DNA of 64,000 bases from assembly GCA_029959195.1 (NCBI GenBank), contig CP114121.1:2046001-2110000 (forward strand). Direction: 5' to 3'. Shown here piece by piece: positions 62,063-64,000 of this stretch. The notes under the pieces were generated by a model. The model saw only the letters and a list, made by a program, of their open reading frames with translations. It made no database searches and had not been told where the DNA came from. This DNA is from Dictyophora rubrovolvata (lineage: Eukaryota > Basidiomycota > Agaricomycetes > Phallales > Phallaceae). Position 1 is the first letter of the stretch, and every line of letters starts with the position of its first letter. Position numbers and translations under genes: made by a program.

Positions 62063-64000
62063 TTACATGGCCTTCCAAGGCGATATCTTCAGGGGTAGCT
62101 GAGGATTATCGGACTTGGACGATCCTTTCAAAAATGGACGTGTGACTAATGCGGATCTCTTCGTGATATTTTCAGCTGGAACTGCCAGCTCAAATTGGAA
62201 GGATCGAAGAAGAGCGAATAGGATACACTTCAGCTCAACGAGGGCAAACCTGAATCCAATACAAGCCCTGTAAATGAAATAAGCAAAAGTTAGCTGGCTT
62301 ATCATGACGAAAGTAAAAAAAAAAGATCATGCCTTGGTCCTGCAAGGAAAGTCAACATGTTTACGTATACCCCAGGGACATCACGTTGCTTTTCAGGATT
62401 CTCCGTCCACCGTTCCGGTCTTAAAACGTATGGGATGGGTCAACTAAATAATGAAGCCGAAAGTTTCCGATATTACCTGAACACTTTGCTATCATCACCC
62501 CAAATACTAGTGTGGACATTGAGAGCAAGAATGGGAATAAAAAGCCTATCTGAGAACAGAACAGAACAGAATTCAGGACGTTGACTCATCATAATAGATA
62601 TATGCTATTATTTACCTCCTTTGCGAATTCTGCGGAAAAGGAAGTCAGATTCAATAAGCTCAAAGGAACGTGACGTATCAACAAGGAAACTTACGGAATC
62701 TCATGCCGCATAATTCCATTCTTATCTTGGTAAGGAGTCTCAAGTGGAATCAAGTCGTCCCTCGCCGCAACCCTGACAGTCGAAGACACTGGAGCATGCA
62801 AACGCATTGTCTCTCTGACGACATTTTCCAAATAAGGCAAAGCATTGAGTTCATCCATCGAAGGTGTATTCGTTTCTACCAGTAGCAGCTCTTCGCGCAG
62901 TTTAGTCTGAACATCTGGATTTTGAGCGAGCGCGAAGAGGGCCCAGGTTGCTGCGGTCGATGTTGTTTCGTGTCCCGCGACGAGGAAAGTCGAAATTTCT
63001 AGACAAGTTCGAAGTTAAGCGATTATGATCTTTTCTGAGCATGGAAATAGACACACGAGAGAACACATCGTGGTCTGATAGACGTTGATTTTCGGGAAGG
63101 TCTGTCGCCATATTTGCTGCGAGCAGGCGGCTCAACAAATCTCTCCCCGAAATGTTACTCTTCTCGATAGTACTGCCTTCTTTATTATTCACAGCAGCTT
63201 GTAGAGCTTGCTTCTTCGTCTTTACAAGCTCGAACCCAATACGAGTCATGACTTCGCTTGACTTGTTTAGATCGCGCCTTTGGCGGGTGGGCTTTTTTTT
63301 TCAATGAATTAGCTTATTGACTTTTGAATGATGGGAAAATACGATAGCTCACAACTTTGCGAAGAAGAGGAAAGTAAATTCTCATGATATTTGCGAGTCG
63401 GAAGCCCCCTCTCCTCATGGCATTGGAGAATGCCACGAGAAGTTCACTAGTGTTTCCGGTAGGATTGAGTGCGTCGAATTTATAATCGAATCCTATTGCG
63501 ACGATAGGATTGTCATCGATTTCAATTTCATGTAAAGAAGAAAAAAAAAGAATTCTCACCTGCCAGTCCAATTATATCCAGTGTCACTTTGTTTAGCCAC
63601 GGGCATATATTGGCAGTGAATTCAACGCCACCGGACTGAGTGAGTTGCATGTTCAATGTATCTCGAAGCTGTTATTTTCCTAATTAGACAGCAATGACAG
63701 TAGTACAATCCCAACTCAACTCACCTGTAGTGACTTTTCATGGAATATGTCAGTTAATTCACGGATATGGGGTCGTGCAAAGGATGGATTCTACATGTTC
63801 TTCGCATAAATCTTCATGAAAATGAGATTGTTACAGCCGTTACTGACCATGACACGACGCTATATCAAAAAGGTTAGAAAGGGTATGAAACAGGGGCTCC
63901 AGTACTCGCCTGTCGTTTATGAACGTCACCTTCCCGGCGTCAAGATAATCAACAAGAGGGCGAGTGAAAATATATAAAAACATGCCAACCTTCAGCAAAT
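62063..64000 (-). CDS. Cytochrome P450 monooxygenase (5' end beyond window)
   Basis: This is the C-terminal part of a microsomal-type P450; the N-terminus lies past the right edge. Recognisable blocks: the I-helix oxygen-binding motif in [20 protein letters not shown]; the K-helix ExxR in [20 protein letters not shown]; the aromatic/PERF region; and the haem loop [17 protein letters not shown] followed by [13 protein letters not shown], whose Cys is the iron ligand. This style of ending is common in agaricomycete expansions (CYP5150/CYP5037-like), but no family can be assigned by eye. The intron inside the haem loop has a GC donor (CCAAG|GCATGA, 62332) and the acceptor TTACAG restores R-A-C. 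The coding sequence ends [11 protein letters not shown]. No lesion was seen in the visible part. Confidence 0.88.

Overview
The window is nuclear DNA from a filamentous basidiomycete, most likely an agaricomycete. Genes are dense and on both strands, and almost all are cut by many short introns (about 45-70 nt, GT-AG with a few GC-AG). The gene set is typical of fungi: polyubiquitin, a DASH kinetochore subunit, an arginine-attenuated CPA1, a fungal Na+/H+ antiporter, a P450, an EthD protein and DBP2. No prokaryotic operons, CRISPR arrays, rRNA genes or convincing tRNA genes were seen, and no viral or retroelement copy was recognised.

Layout, left to right. 1-13 kb: 3' part of a plasma-membrane Na+/H+ antiporter (+), a secreted Ser/Thr-rich membrane-anchored protein (-), a P5B-type ATPase of the Ypk9/ATP13A2 family (-), the ER-Golgi SNARE Bos1 (-) and the ribonucleotide reductase small subunit (-). 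13-28 kb: a FAM72-family zinc protein (-), a five-unit polyubiquitin gene (+), a protein with an NFKBIL1-like C-terminus (+), the rRNA-processing factor Rrp17 (+), a phytanoyl-CoA dioxygenase-like enzyme (+), a short CLASP-type TOG protein (+) and mitochondrial ribosomal protein bL34m (-). 28-42 kb: the carbamoyl-phosphate synthase small subunit with an upstream attenuator peptide ORF (+), a small complex I subunit (-) head-to-head with a large acidic disordered protein (+), an accessory-looking stretch (35-38.3 kb: imperfect inverted repeat, EthD gene, decayed short-chain dehydrogenase) and ATP-dependent PEP carboxykinase (+). 42-64 kb: Mediator Med12 (-) divergent from DASH subunit Dad2 (+), the pseudokinase Cex1/Scyl1 (-), a tandem pair of fast-decaying PD-(D/E)XK-like genes (-), the replicative helicase subunit Mcm2 (-) divergent from the DEAD-box helicase Dbp2 (+), a CRIB-domain protein (+) and the 3' part of a cytochrome P450 (-) that runs off the right edge.

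Most genes are single-copy housekeeping genes with no shared pathway, although Rnr2 and Mcm2 are both S-phase genes with MCB-like ACGCG elements upstream. The most informative regulatory findings are three. (1) The CPA1 leader carries an arginine-attenuator-peptide uORF that an intron splits, so that only the spliced leader encodes the conserved attenuator core. (2) DBP2 has one very long intron at the position where, from memory, yeast DBP2 carries its autoregulatory intron. (3) Polyubiquitin has introns at the identical codon of successive repeats. All gene models were built by eye from conserved protein blocks and splice signals, so exact exon edges are tentative except where stated.
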